Translations under genes and position numbers: made by a program
NCBI RefSeq assembly: GCF_032335695.1
Contig: NZ_JACTOJ010000010.1
Coordinates: 122,098-186,097, forward strand
Length of the DNA stretch: 64,000 nt
Origin: JACTOJ01 sp032335695
Lineage (GTDB): Bacteria > Bacillota > Clostridia > Clostridiales > Clostridiaceae
Direction: 5' to 3'
Notes under the pieces: generated by a model
Seen by the model: only the letters and a program-made list of their open reading frames with translations
The model's database searches: none
What the model was told of the DNA's origin: nothing
In this document: positions 18,753-27,982 of the stretch, piece by piece
Position numbering within the stretch: position 1 is the stretch's first letter
How the letters are laid out: each line of letters starts with the position of its first letter

Positions 18753-18779
18753 TTCATAAATTTGTCTTTTTACTGTCAT
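18753..18779 (+). promoter_or_regulatory. 27-nt motif shared with the second HlyD gene (copy 1)
   Basis: TTCATAAATTTGTC, then six variable bases, then CTGTCAT. The same layout lies at 34592-34618 upstream of the other HlyD-type gene, 22 of 27 positions identical by eye. It begins 108 bp before the ATG at 18861. A candidate operator for a common regulator; inference. Confidence 0.45.
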
Positions 18780-18860
18780 ACTGAACAACTAAAATGAACT
18801 AAAATCTAAAGATATATCTAATTTAGGTAAGTTGCTCTTGTACTGTTGGGAGGATTAGTG

Positions 18861-20762
18861 ATGAAACGAAAAATAATAAAAGTTTTAATTGCCTGCGTAG
18901 TGGTAGGAATATTAGCTGGAGGTGGGTTCTATGGATATAATAAGCTAACTACTAGCAAAAATACAAACTCTACAGTTGCTTCTTATACTACAGTGACAGC
19001 AAAACGTATGAGTTTAGTTAACACCATTGAAGGAACAGGTAGTGTTTATGCATCTGTGATAAAAGATGTGTATCCTAACAGCAATGGTGAAATTAGCAAT
19101 TTAACAGCAAATGTAGGAGATACCGTTAAATCGGGAGATACTTTATTTACAATTAGTAGTGATAATCTTCAAAATAATGTAGACCAAGCTAAGGTTCAGC
19201 TTGATAATGCTAATTTATCTTTAACAAATGATTCGAATAGTGATGCTACTAACACTTCACAAAGCATGATGAGCGTTCAAAATAGCTTGACTAAAGCTCA
19301 GAACGATTATAATAACATGGTAGTAAAAGCTGCTACTAGTGGTGTGGTTGCAAATCTAAAAAATAATAATGGGGATTCAATATCAAAAAATTCTTCAGTT
19401 TTAACTATAATAGATCCCAATTCCATAAAAGTTGGAATAACAGCTAATACACCTGGAGCGGAGCTTCTATCTCAGGGAGAAAAAGTTCAAGTAGTTATTG
19501 GAGGCAAAACATATACTGGAACTGTAGGATCAGGAAGCAGCACAAGTACGAATACAAATAATTCAACGGCGCTGTCTTCTGGCCATAGCTACGGTCAGTC
19601 AGGATCTAAAGGAGAAGGTGCCAGCTCTGGTCAGCCTCAAACTAGCGGTAATTCAGCTTCTTATGTATCCACTATAACTTTATCCCAAGCCAGCGGATTA
19701 AGTGTTGGATTAGATTGCAACATAGAAATAAACAACAAGACCATAAGTGGAAAAACATTTGCTTCTGTATCTACGGATGTATATCCTAATAATGATGGTA
19801 CATTTACTAATATAAAAGTTAAAAACGGCGATGTAGTTAAAAGCGGAGATGAACTTTTCACTTCAGATAGCAGCAGCGTAAGAGATGCGTTAAATAGCGC
19901 TGAAGACGATTATAATACTCAGAAAAATTATGTGGTTGCATTGGATAAACTTTCAGTAACAAGTGCTCAAAGTAAGCTAGATCAAGCTGAGGAGTCTTTA
20001 AGTAAAGCTACAGTAGTTTCTTCAATAAATGGAGTAATCACAGCAAAAAATAATAATAACGGTGATACTGTACAGCCAGGTACATCAGTATTGTCTTTAA
20101 TGGATCCAACTTCCCTTAAAGTGAAAGTTACAGTGGATGAAAATGATATAAATAGTGTAAAAACTGGACAAAGAGCTATGATAACATTTAGTGCTATATC
20201 CAATAAGTCCTATGAAGGAACCGTTGAATCCGTAGGAGTTCAAGGAGTAACTAATAATAATTCTACTAGCTATCAGGTAATAATAAAATTAAATGATATT
20301 TCAGAATTAAAAGTAGGAATGAATGGAGATGTTTCTATTCAGACAGCAAGTGCAGAAAATGCTATTGCGGTGCCTCAATCTTCTGTTATAAGCATAAATG
20401 GTGAAAAGTATGTTATGGTTCCTAATTCTGATGGAACAAGTGGTGGAGATACACAAGCTTCAGAAACAAATCAAACCTCTCAATCTGCTCAGGGAAGCAG
20501 TTCACAAGGAGGAGGTTTTAGAAATAGATTTATGATGAATGCTAACGGGAAACTTACAAAGGTAACCACTGGTATAGAAAGCAATGGCTATATAGAAATA
20601 AAAGAAGGTTTATCTGAAGGAGATAAAGTCCTACAGATGCAATTTGGCAGCAGAAGTAGTTCAAGCTCTTCTTCTTCAAGCAAATCTTCTAGGAGCTCTT
20701 CAAGTAGAAGTGGAGGGCAAATGCAAGGTGGAGGATCTTTCGGAGCACCTCCTGCTAATTAG
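18861..20762 (+). CDS. HlyD-type efflux adaptor with duplicated lipoyl module
   Basis: This 633-aa membrane-fusion-type adaptor has an N-terminal membrane anchor (IIKVLIACVVVGILAGGGFYG) and then two successive adaptor units. Unit one (about 35-215) holds a lipoyl-like NGEISNLTANVGDTVKSGD and a second half-motif SGVVANLKNNNGDSI. Unit two (about 290-510) repeats these as DGTFTNIKVKNGDVVKSGD and NGVITAKNNNNGDTV, plus a beta-barrel and membrane-proximal region. Ser/Gly-rich linkers lie at about 220-265 and at the C-terminus. GGGAGG precedes ATG 18861. No ABC ATPase or permease is adjacent, unlike the paralogue at 34745, so it may work with transporter parts encoded elsewhere. Confidence 0.82.
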   Translation: MKRKIIKVLIACVVVGILAGGGFYGYNKLTTSKNTNSTVASYTTVTAKRMSLVNTIEGTGSVYASVIKDVYPNSNGEISNLTANVGDTVKSGDTLFTISSDNLQNNVDQAKVQLDNANLSLTNDSNSDATNTSQSMMSVQNSLTKAQNDYNNMVVKAATSGVVANLKNNNGDSISKNSSVLTIIDPNSIKVGITANTPGAELLSQGEKVQVVIGGKTYTGTVGSGSSTSTNTNNSTALSSGHSYGQSGSKGEGASSGQPQTSGNSASYVSTITLSQASGLSVGLDCNIEINNKTISGKTFASVSTDVYPNNDGTFTNIKVKNGDVVKSGDELFTSDSSSVRDALNSAEDDYNTQKNYVVALDKLSVTSAQSKLDQAEESLSKATVVSSINGVITAKNNNNGDTVQPGTSVLSLMDPTSLKVKVTVDENDINSVKTGQRAMITFSAISNKSYEGTVESVGVQGVTNNNSTSYQVIIKLNDISELKVGMNGDVSIQTASAENAIAVPQSSVISINGEKYVMVPNSDGTSGGDTQASETNQTSQSAQGSSSQGGGFRNRFMMNANGKLTKVTTGIESNGYIEIKEGLSEGDKVLQMQFGSRSSSSSSSSSKSSRSSSSRSGGQMQGGGSFGAPPAN

Positions 20763-20782
20763 CAAAAAATGCAACAGTATAA

Positions 20783-20825
20783 AAAATAAGCTATAATAGG
20801 ATGTTTCTATTATAGCTTATTTTCT
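20783..20825 (+). terminator. terminator after the HlyD-type gene
   Basis: AAATAAGCTATAATAG pairs with CTATTATAGCTTATTT across a 7-nt loop, a perfect 16-bp stem, followed by TCT. Between here and 21042 the sequence is AT-rich with no gene I can support. A TATAAT at 20936-20941 could be the -10 of the hydrogenase promoter, but the -35 is poor. Confidence 0.85.
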
Positions 20826-21042
20826 ATGAAAACCATAAAAATATTCCATGTAAACGTATAAAATGGATATATATTGAAAAATATTAAAAAAAATACTTGT
20901 GGCTGTTATATATTTTTTAGTAGAATAGTTTATGATATAATTGTGATATAAATAACAAAGTATAATTTTAAAAACATTATATTTCATGACTATATAGATA
21001 GTAGTTCGTGCAATAAATGTTATATAATTCAGGGGTGAAAAT

Positions 21043-22770
21043 ATGGCAAATATTATTATTAATGGCAAAGAAATTACTGTAAATAGTGAAGAAACTATTT
21101 TAACCGCAGCTAGAAGAAACAATATAGAAATATCATCTTTATGCTTCCTAAAGGATTGCAATGATATAGGCACTTGTGGTGTATGTGCTGTTGAAATTGA
21201 GGGGAAAGATGAAGTTGTAACTGCTTGTAATACTGTTGCTGAAGATGGAATGGTTATTAGTACTGATTCAGAAAAAGTTCAGAACCATGTAAAAGAGAGA
21301 ATATCTAATTTGCTTGATAAGCATGAATTTAAATGTGGTCCATGTAAGAGAAGAGAAAATTGTGAATTTCTAAAGCTTGTTATAAAGCATAAAGCAAAAG
21401 CATCCAAGCCTTTTATTGTAGCTGATAAAACTCCATATATGGATGATAGAAGTAAATCATTAGTTATGGATAGAACTAAATGTGTGCTTTGCGGAAGATG
21501 TGTGGCTACTTGTGCTAATAAGGCCGGTGCACACGTACTTAAGTTCAAAGAAAAAGATGGTGTTAGATATATAGGAACTGAGGGAGATAAATGTGTGGAC
21601 GAAATAAATTGTTTACTATGTGGACAATGTATTGTTTCATGTCCAGTAGACGCATTATCAGAAAAACTTCATATGGAAAGAGTAAAGAATGCTTTGGCAG
21701 ATGAAGAAAAGCATGTTATTGTTGCTATGGCTCCATCAGTAAGAACATCCCTAGGAGAATTATTCAACATGGGCTTTGGGGTAGATGTTACAGGAAAAAC
21801 ATACACTGCTCTTAGAATGTTAGGCTTTGATAAGATATTTGATATCAACTTTGGTGCAGATATGACTATAATGGAGGAAGCTACAGAGTTAAAGCAAAGA
21901 ATAGAAAAGAATGGACCTTTCCCAATGTTTACTTCTTGCTGTCCAGGCTGGGTGAGATTAGCACAGAACTATTATCCTGAGTATTTGGGTAATTTATCTT
22001 CTGCAAAATCTCCACAACAAATATTTGGTACAGCTTCAAAAACTTATTATCCATCGATAGCAGGAATTGATCCTAAGAAGGTGTTTACTGTAACTGTAAT
22101 GCCTTGTACTTCTAAGAAATTTGAAGCAGATATGGAAGAGATGCAAACTGAGGATGGCTTAAGAGAAATTGATGCAGTTATTACTACTAGAGAACTTGCT
22201 AAAATGATAAAAGATGCAAAAATCAATTTTGCAACTCTTGAAGATAGTGCAGCTGATCCAGCAATGGGTGAATATTCTGGTGCAGGTGTTATATTTGGTG
22301 CTACTGGTGGAGTTATGGAAGCAGCTCTTAGAAGCGCTAAGGACTTCATAGAAAACAAAGACCTTAAAGAGGTTGAGTATACAGCTGTTAGAGGTCTTAA
22401 GGGTATAAAAGAAGCATCTGTTGAGATAGCAGGAAACACATATAATGTAGCAGTAATAAATGGAGGAGCTAACTTCTTTTCATTCATGAACTCTGGAAAG
22501 CTTAATGAAAAGCAGTATCATTTTATAGAAGTTATGGCTTGCGAAGGCGGATGTATAAATGGTGGTGGACAACCGCATGTAAGTGCAGCTTTAAGAGAAA
22601 AGGTTAATTTTATAGCTGAGAGAGCTTCCGTATTATATAATCAAGATGCTCACCTTCCAAAAAGAAAATCTCACGAAAATGGAGCTATACAAGAAATGTA
22701 TAACAGCTATTTTGGCAAGCCAGGTGAAGGCTTAGCTCATAAGTTATTGCATTTTAAATACACAAAATAA
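21043..22770 (+). CDS. hydA: [FeFe] hydrogenase, CpI-type
   Basis: This 575-aa ferredoxin-dependent hydrogenase reduces protons to H2 and so disposes of fermentation electrons. The domains match C. pasteurianum hydrogenase I in order: a plant-type 2Fe-2S domain (C34, C45, C48, C62), the His-containing 4Fe-4S site (HEFKCGPCKRRENC), two 4Fe-4S ferredoxin motifs (CVLCGRCVATC and CLLCGQCIVSCP), then the H-cluster domain. H-cluster ligands are C300 in TSCCPGW (297-303), C355 in MPCTSKK, and C500 and C504 in MACEGGC. C299 is the likely proton-relay cysteine. GGGGTG precedes the ATG. Monocistronic; the HydE/F/G maturases are not in this window. Very high confidence. Confidence 0.98.
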   Translation: MANIIINGKEITVNSEETILTAARRNNIEISSLCFLKDCNDIGTCGVCAVEIEGKDEVVTACNTVAEDGMVISTDSEKVQNHVKERISNLLDKHEFKCGPCKRRENCEFLKLVIKHKAKASKPFIVADKTPYMDDRSKSLVMDRTKCVLCGRCVATCANKAGAHVLKFKEKDGVRYIGTEGDKCVDEINCLLCGQCIVSCPVDALSEKLHMERVKNALADEEKHVIVAMAPSVRTSLGELFNMGFGVDVTGKTYTALRMLGFDKIFDINFGADMTIMEEATELKQRIEKNGPFPMFTSCCPGWVRLAQNYYPEYLGNLSSAKSPQQIFGTASKTYYPSIAGIDPKKVFTVTVMPCTSKKFEADMEEMQTEDGLREIDAVITTRELAKMIKDAKINFATLEDSAADPAMGEYSGAGVIFGATGGVMEAALRSAKDFIENKDLKEVEYTAVRGLKGIKEASVEIAGNTYNVAVINGGANFFSFMNSGKLNEKQYHFIEVMACEGGCINGGGQPHVSAALREKVNFIAERASVLYNQDAHLPKRKSHENGAIQEMYNSYFGKPGEGLAHKLLHFKYTK

Positions 22771-22797
22771 TTTCTTTGGTAATGTAATACTAATAAG

Positions 22798-22831
22798 AAT
22801 GCTGTCTCATAAATATGAGGCGGCATTTTTG
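22798..22831 (+). terminator. terminator after hydA
   Basis: AATGCTGTCTCAT pairs with ATGAGGCGGCATT (two G-T wobbles), 4-nt loop, then a T-run. Confidence 0.88.
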
Positions 22832-22967
22832 TGTTTTACTACAAAAAGCTGAACGTTTACGTAAAAAGTATAAAAAAAGTTCGTGAAATAATAGAAATTC
22901 TATTGATTAAGTTTATAAAATGATGTAATATAATTAATGTAATCGCAAAGATAATATTTAGATCAAT

Positions 22968-23042
22968 TTACTCGTATATGCTTAAGAATATGGCTTAAGT
23001 GTTTCTACCAGATCACCGAAAATGATTTGACTACGGGTGTTT
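22968..23042 (+). promoter_or_regulatory. purine riboswitch, guanine class
   Basis: P1 is ACTCGT (22970-22975) pairing with ACGGGT (23033-23038). P2 is GCTTAAG/CTTAAGT with loop AATATGG, P3 is GATCA..TGATT, and the joining sequences TTTCTACCA and TTGACTACG are conserved. The discriminator in the 3' joining strand (GACTAC, 23031) is C, which in this family means guanine/hypoxanthine rather than adenine. It lies directly before a purine permease, the usual target, and is followed by a hairpin and terminator. Expected action: guanine binding favours termination. Confidence 0.95.
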
Positions 23043-23096
23043 ATAAGTATTTTACCTATAAACTCCCTATTAATATAGGGGGATTTTTTATTTTTA
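23039..23096 (+). terminator. riboswitch expression platform and intrinsic terminator
   Basis: A small hairpin GTTTATA/TATAAAC (23039-23063) links the aptamer to the terminator stem TCCCTAT/ATAGGG (23064-23080, loop TAAT), followed by GGATTTTTTATTTTT. Transcription stops here when the riboswitch is ligand-bound. Confidence 0.85.
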
Positions 23097-23151
23097 GGAG
23101 TTTGTAGAAGAATACGTATAGTTAAATCTAAAAACATTTTAGGAGGGTATC

Positions 23152-24441
23152 ATGTTAGAAAAATTATTCAAGCTCAAAGAAAACAAAACTAATGTGAAAA
23201 CAGAAATACTAGCAGGAATTACAACATTTGTTACTATGGCATACATATTAGCAGTTAATCCTACAATATTAGGACAAACTAAAATGCCAATCAATGCTGT
23301 TTTTGCTGCAACTGCATTAGCATCATTAATAGGAACTGTAATCATGGCCTTAGTAGCTAATTATCCATTTGGAATGGCTCCTGGTATGGGACTTAATGCA
23401 TTCTTTACTTACACTATATGCTTAAAATTCCATTATTCATGGCAGACAGCTTTAGCTGCATCTTTTATAGAAGGAATTATATTCTTACTATTAAATGTAT
23501 TTAAGATAAGACAAATTATAATTGACAGCGTTCCTCAAACTTTAAAATATGCAATAAGCATCGGAATAGGATTCTTTATAGCATTTATAGGCTTGCAGGA
23601 TGCAGGAATCATAGTTGATTCCGCTACTTTAACTGGTCTAGCAAATGTGACTACACCAAAGGTTTTACTAGCATTATTAGGACTTATGTTAATTGCTGTA
23701 TTATATCAAAAGAAGGTTAAAGGATCATTTTTAATAGGAATGGTTGCTATATATATAGTAGGTATGATATTTGGAGTTACCCCTGCACCAGGTAAAATCG
23801 TATCTGCACCACCTTCAGTTGGTCCAGTATTCTTACAGTTTGATTTTTCTAATATATTTAGCTTAAAAATTCTAGGTATAATATTCTCAATGCTATGTAT
23901 AGATATATTTGATAGTGTTGGTACTTTAATAGGACTTGCTTCAAAGGCTGGATACCTTGATGAAAAAGGAAATGTTAAGAACTCAGACAAAGTACTTACA
24001 GCAGATGCTGTAGGATCTACTATCGGCGCATGTTTAGGAACTTCTACTCCTGTAGCTTATGTTGAATCAGCATCAGGAATAGCTGAAGGCGGAAGAACAG
24101 GACTTACAGGAATTGTTATTGCAGTTTTATTTGCAATATCACTAGTGTTTGCACCATTCTTTACATCTATCCCTGGCTATGCTACAGGTCCAGTACTTAT
24201 TTTCTTAGGTGCTATCATGATAGAGCCTATTACTAAAGTTAATTTCAGTGATATAACTGAAGGATTCCCTGTATTTATAACACTAATATTAACATTACTT
24301 ACTTATTCAATAACTGATGGACTTGCACTTGGATTCTTATCCTATGTTTTAATTAAATTAGCTGCAGGAAAACGCAAAGAAATACCTGTACCTATGTATG
24401 TAATATCAATATTGTTTGTACTTATGTTTATCTTCCAATAA
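23152..24441 (+). CDS. pbuG: Guanine/hypoxanthine permease (NCS2 AzgA/PbuG family)
   Basis: This 429-aa membrane protein has about 12-14 transmembrane segments. It takes up guanine and hypoxanthine with protons. Family motifs: TEILAGITTFVTMAYILAVNP, ANYPFGMAPGMGLNAFFTY, CIDIFDSVGTLIGLASKAGY and GTSTPVAYVESASGIAEGGR. The guanine-class riboswitch about 110 bp upstream fits this substrate. GGAGGGTATC precedes the ATG. It is transcribed alone; the 24442-24652 gap before the MoxR gene holds nothing else I can support. Hypoxanthine phosphoribosyltransferase and adenine phosphoribosyltransferase, which use such bases, are also in this window. Confidence 0.95.
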   Translation: MLEKLFKLKENKTNVKTEILAGITTFVTMAYILAVNPTILGQTKMPINAVFAATALASLIGTVIMALVANYPFGMAPGMGLNAFFTYTICLKFHYSWQTALAASFIEGIIFLLLNVFKIRQIIIDSVPQTLKYAISIGIGFFIAFIGLQDAGIIVDSATLTGLANVTTPKVLLALLGLMLIAVLYQKKVKGSFLIGMVAIYIVGMIFGVTPAPGKIVSAPPSVGPVFLQFDFSNIFSLKILGIIFSMLCIDIFDSVGTLIGLASKAGYLDEKGNVKNSDKVLTADAVGSTIGACLGTSTPVAYVESASGIAEGGRTGLTGIVIAVLFAISLVFAPFFTSIPGYATGPVLIFLGAIMIEPITKVNFSDITEGFPVFITLILTLLTYSITDGLALGFLSYVLIKLAAGKRKEIPVPMYVISILFVLMFIFQ

Positions 24442-24652
24442 TATATAGTTATTGTGTAAATTGAAGATAGTAAGGTAATATTTAAAATTTCATAAAAAAA
24501 TAATTTATTTAAAGCAGTATTAGATTATTATGAGAGATGTGAAAAATGTCTTATGATAACTAATGCTGCTTTTCTTTGAAAAATTTGTTACTGAATATAG
24601 CTAAAAAGTAGTATAATTATATATATATTTTATAACAATTGGAGGACTAGAA

Positions 24653-25603
24653 ATGGAAGTATCTAAATTTGTAGATTTTAAGAATGAGTTGAGAAAAAAT
24701 ATAGGGAAGGTTATTGTAGGAAAAGAAGATAAAATTGATAAAATTATTGTGGCTTTTATATGTTCTGGTCATGTTTTATTAGAAGATGTTCCTGGGGTTG
24801 GTAAAACTAAGCTAGCAAGAACTATTGCAAAATCCATGGACTGTAGCTTTACAAGGATACAATTCACACCAGATTTAATGCCTTCGGATTTAACAGGAAT
24901 ATATTATTTCAACCAGAAGATTGGAGAATTTGAATATAGAAAAGGACCACTTGTTAGTCAAATAGTACTAGCAGATGAAATTAATCGAACTACACCAAGA
25001 ACTCAGTCAGCTTTGCTTGAAAGTATGGAAGAAAGACAAATTACAGTTGAGGGAGAAACAAAAAAATTACCTAAGCCTTTTTTTGTAATTGCTACTCAAA
25101 ATCCAGTAGAACAGTTCGGTACCTTTCCGCTTCCTGAAGCGCAATTAGACAGGTTTTTTATTAAGCTCAGCATGGGATATCCTGAATATTCAGAAGAAAG
25201 AGCTATATTGGATAGATTTATTTCGGAAGATCCTATTGAGGAAATTAAAGCGGTAGTTACTAAAGAAGATATAGAATATGTTCAAAGCAATTATACAAAA
25301 GTATTTGTAAGTGACGATATAAAAAATTATATTTTAAATATTGTATTTAAAACACGAAATGATGAAAATATAGAAATGGGATGTTCACCTAGAGCTTCTT
25401 TAAGTTTAATGAAGGGCTCACAGGCTCTTGCTGCTATAAGTGGAAGAGATTACGTTATACCTGAAGATGTTAAGGAAATGTCAGTACATATATTAAGCCA
25501 CAGGATTAAGCCGGTAGGAGCTAGCACCTTTAAAAATGATTTATCAAGGGAAATAATTACTAATATTTTAAATGATATTAAAGCACCATTAGAGAAGATT
25601 TAA
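24653..25603 (+). CDS. MoxR-family AAA+ ATPase
   Basis: This 316-aa MoxR-type chaperone ATPase has Walker A GVGKTK in LLEDVPGVGKTKLARTIAK, Walker B LADEINRTTPRTQSALLESM, and sensor 1 FFVIATQNPVEQFGTFPLPEAQ followed by the arginine LDRFFIKLSMG. Members of this family remodel partner complexes that carry VWA or DUF58 domains. The next gene, 11 bp later, is such a DUF58 partner, followed by a membrane protein: the standard three-gene arrangement. GGAGGACTAGAA precedes the ATG. The actual substrate is unknown. Confidence 0.93.
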   Translation: MEVSKFVDFKNELRKNIGKVIVGKEDKIDKIIVAFICSGHVLLEDVPGVGKTKLARTIAKSMDCSFTRIQFTPDLMPSDLTGIYYFNQKIGEFEYRKGPLVSQIVLADEINRTTPRTQSALLESMEERQITVEGETKKLPKPFFVIATQNPVEQFGTFPLPEAQLDRFFIKLSMGYPEYSEERAILDRFISEDPIEEIKAVVTKEDIEYVQSNYTKVFVSDDIKNYILNIVFKTRNDENIEMGCSPRASLSLMKGSQALAAISGRDYVIPEDVKEMSVHILSHRIKPVGASTFKNDLSREIITNILNDIKAPLEKI

Positions 25604-25614
25604 TAGGTGAAAAA

Positions 25615-26742
25615 ATGGTTACTTATATAATATTTTTAATTGTGGTTTTAATACTATATGGAATATCTTACTTTACAAAAACTAAAGGACTTAATTCAGT
25701 AGAAATAAGTAGAGAGATAGATAAAAAGGTAGTAACTTCAGGGGAAGTTTTTAAGATGAAAATTGTAATAGAGAATAATAAAAAATTGCCTGTTTTTTTT
25801 CTTAACATATCTGAAGTGGTGCCGCTGGAATTAAAGGAATCTAAAGGAGCTCATATAGTATATCAATCTAATTTTGCTAATATAATAAATAATTTTAGTA
25901 TATCCTCTTATGAAAGAGTTAAAAAGACCTTTAAGCTCCATATAGATAGGAGAGGCGTATATCGTTTTAAGAAAATGCAGATATCCGTAGGGGATATATT
26001 TGGGTTCTCAACTGAAGACCATGAAGTATATTCCAGTAAAGAAATAGTGGTAGCGCCATATATAAGAGAATTAGATAATTTAAAAATCAATGGTACGAGT
26101 ATTCAAGGGGATAATATTATAAGAAGATGGATGTACAAGGATTATCTTTATATTAAAGGCATTAGAGAATATTCTGCCGGTGATAGAATGAAGGATGTTA
26201 ATTGGAAGTATAGTGCTAGATTAGGCAATCTTATGGTAAAAGAATATGATTATACTCATGATACAAATATAATAATTATTCTCGATATGGATAAATATAT
26301 AGTTAATTCAGATTTTCAAGGAGCAGAAGAAGCTATAGAATTGGCAGCTTCTCTATCAAATGCTAGCATAGCACAAGGAATACCTGTGGGCATGTGGACT
26401 AATGCTCATATTGTAGGATATCATATTGATTCAAATAATGATACAATTGAACCTTCATTAAATTCCTTGAATTCAATATTAGAGTTATGCGGAAGAGCTG
26501 ATGTAAGATCTAGAATTAATTTTTATGAATACTTAAATCATAAAATAAATATTTTGGATAGAAATACAACTTATATAATTGTAACCTCTTGCCTAGATTT
26601 AGAAAGTATAAACTTACTTAAAAGAGCACAGCATTCAGGATATATGTTTAAAATTGTGGATGCGTCTAAAGATAATTCAGTTGATTATATTGCAGGCATA
26701 GAAAAATATAGTATAGTAAGGAGGAATAAAGATGAAGATTGA
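25615..26742 (+). CDS. DUF58 domain protein
   Basis: This 375-aa protein begins with a hydrophobic N-terminal helix (1-18, YIIFLIVVLILYGISYF), a beta-rich central region (30-150), then the DUF58 signature IKGIREYSAGDRMKDVNWKYSAR and GNLMVKEYDYTHDTNIIIILDMD. The latter resembles the start of a von Willebrand A fold. DUF58 proteins always sit with MoxR ATPases and are presumed to act with them at the membrane. AGGTGAAAAA precedes the ATG. Its stop overlaps the next gene's start by 11 bp, so the three proteins are coupled. Confidence 0.9.
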   Translation: MVTYIIFLIVVLILYGISYFTKTKGLNSVEISREIDKKVVTSGEVFKMKIVIENNKKLPVFFLNISEVVPLELKESKGAHIVYQSNFANIINNFSISSYERVKKTFKLHIDRRGVYRFKKMQISVGDIFGFSTEDHEVYSSKEIVVAPYIRELDNLKINGTSIQGDNIIRRWMYKDYLYIKGIREYSAGDRMKDVNWKYSARLGNLMVKEYDYTHDTNIIIILDMDKYIVNSDFQGAEEAIELAASLSNASIAQGIPVGMWTNAHIVGYHIDSNNDTIEPSLNSLNSILELCGRADVRSRINFYEYLNHKINILDRNTTYIIVTSCLDLESINLLKRAQHSGYMFKIVDASKDNSVDYIAGIEKYSIVRRNKDED

Positions 26743-27952
26743 TAGCAAGAAATTATTACTCGGATTGAACTATACTATATTTAATTACTGTATTTGGAAC
26801 GCTTTATTAAACTTAGTAAGCAAAAATAGCGCTAATTGGGGGATTCTAATTATAGGATTTGCGTCTTCAATGCTTTATAATCATTTTGTAAACGCAAATG
26901 AAAGCAATAATAAAATGAAGTGTATGACAGTGGCATTTTCCTTGGTTTTATTATTAATTATTTATGTTTTGAAGTTAAACATTGTAAACATTATTTTTCT
27001 TATAACTAATATGATGATAATTTATTACGATCAAAAGAAAAATATGACATATCCTACATACCAGCAAGTGTTACAAATGAATATGATAATACTTGGAACT
27101 GTAGGAATATTTGCTTCTATATTAGAAGGAGATACAAGTATAGTAATGATATATACTGTATATATAATAGTTTCTTTAATACTAATGAGAAGCATGAGGC
27201 GAGCCTATTTTGGAATATCTGAAAAAAAGTCTAAGAAAGTGGATGGAATTATTATTGTAGCTGCATTGGTATTAAGCAACAACACTATTGCTTCACGAAT
27301 AGTGAATATGATTTTTGTTGTAATTAATAATGTAGGTAATGTAATAATAGGATTTTTAGCATTGATAGCAACTCCTATATTTAATTTATTCTTTGCCTTG
27401 TTTAATATAAAGGATCCTTCGATTAAAAATAAGATAGCTAAATACACAATGAGGCAACCAGACAAGATACCTGATAATATGCAGCACAGTCCGCCAAATT
27501 ATTTGCTTGGAGCTGTAATTAAGGTTCTTCTAATTCTAGCTATAATATTAATTATGTACAGGCTGTACAATGTCTATTATAAAAAAGGCGTGTCAAATGA
27601 TTCTTTAAAGGAAGATGACATTGAAAAAGAAACTATAACCGTAAGTAATAGTGAAAATAAAGGATTTTGGAAAAATGTATTTAATTATCAAGGAATTAAA
27701 GGGAAGATAATGAAGTATTATCAAACAATTTTAATTGCAGCAAATGATTTGGGAGTATACAAAAAATCAATGAGTGCTGGCGATTTATACAATGAGGTTA
27801 AACATACCGTGGATAAAAGATCTATTGCAAATGTTACTGATATATATAATGAAACTAAATTTTCAAATCATGATAGGGAAGTTAACTTAAAAGAATTTCT
27901 TAAAGATGCTAAAAGTATAAGAAAAAAGCTTAAAGAAATGTATAAAAAATAG
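26732..27952 (+). CDS. membrane protein with DUF4129-like C-terminus
   Basis: This 406-aa polytopic membrane protein has about seven or eight hydrophobic segments in residues 10-220 and one more at about 255-280, then a cytoplasmic C-terminal domain. That tail (YYQTILIAANDLGVYKKSMS, then AGDLYNEVKHTVDKRS) resembles the DUF4129 domain usually found at the end of transglutaminase-like partners of MoxR/DUF58. The extracytoplasmic transglutaminase domain with its Cys-His-Asp triad is absent, so this looks like a reduced version. AAGGAGGAATAAAG precedes the ATG. The function is unknown; context places it in a MoxR complex. Confidence 0.65.
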   Translation: MKIDSKKLLLGLNYTIFNYCIWNALLNLVSKNSANWGILIIGFASSMLYNHFVNANESNNKMKCMTVAFSLVLLLIIYVLKLNIVNIIFLITNMMIIYYDQKKNMTYPTYQQVLQMNMIILGTVGIFASILEGDTSIVMIYTVYIIVSLILMRSMRRAYFGISEKKSKKVDGIIIVAALVLSNNTIASRIVNMIFVVINNVGNVIIGFLALIATPIFNLFFALFNIKDPSIKNKIAKYTMRQPDKIPDNMQHSPPNYLLGAVIKVLLILAIILIMYRLYNVYYKKGVSNDSLKEDDIEKETITVSNSENKGFWKNVFNYQGIKGKIMKYYQTILIAANDLGVYKKSMSAGDLYNEVKHTVDKRSIANVTDIYNETKFSNHDREVNLKEFLKDAKSIRKKLKEMYKK

Positions 27953-27979
27953 GGAGGATTTTATCCTCCCTATTTTTTT
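27944..27979. terminator. bidirectional terminator between the MoxR operon and the subtilase
   Basis: A perfect 15-bp stem AAAAAATAGGGAGGA / TCCTCCCTATTTTTT with a 5-nt loop serves the convergent genes on both sides. Confidence 0.92.
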
Positions 27980-27982
27980 ATG

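Noticed and set aside
20936..20941. TATAAT as the hydA promoter -10
   Set aside because: No -35 at an acceptable distance (TTGTGG is 32 bp away), so I do not list a promoter.
22047..22487. 146-codon antisense frame opposite hydA
   Set aside because: Shadow of a highly conserved gene in another frame; composition is low-complexity, and no ribosome binding site or family match is seen.
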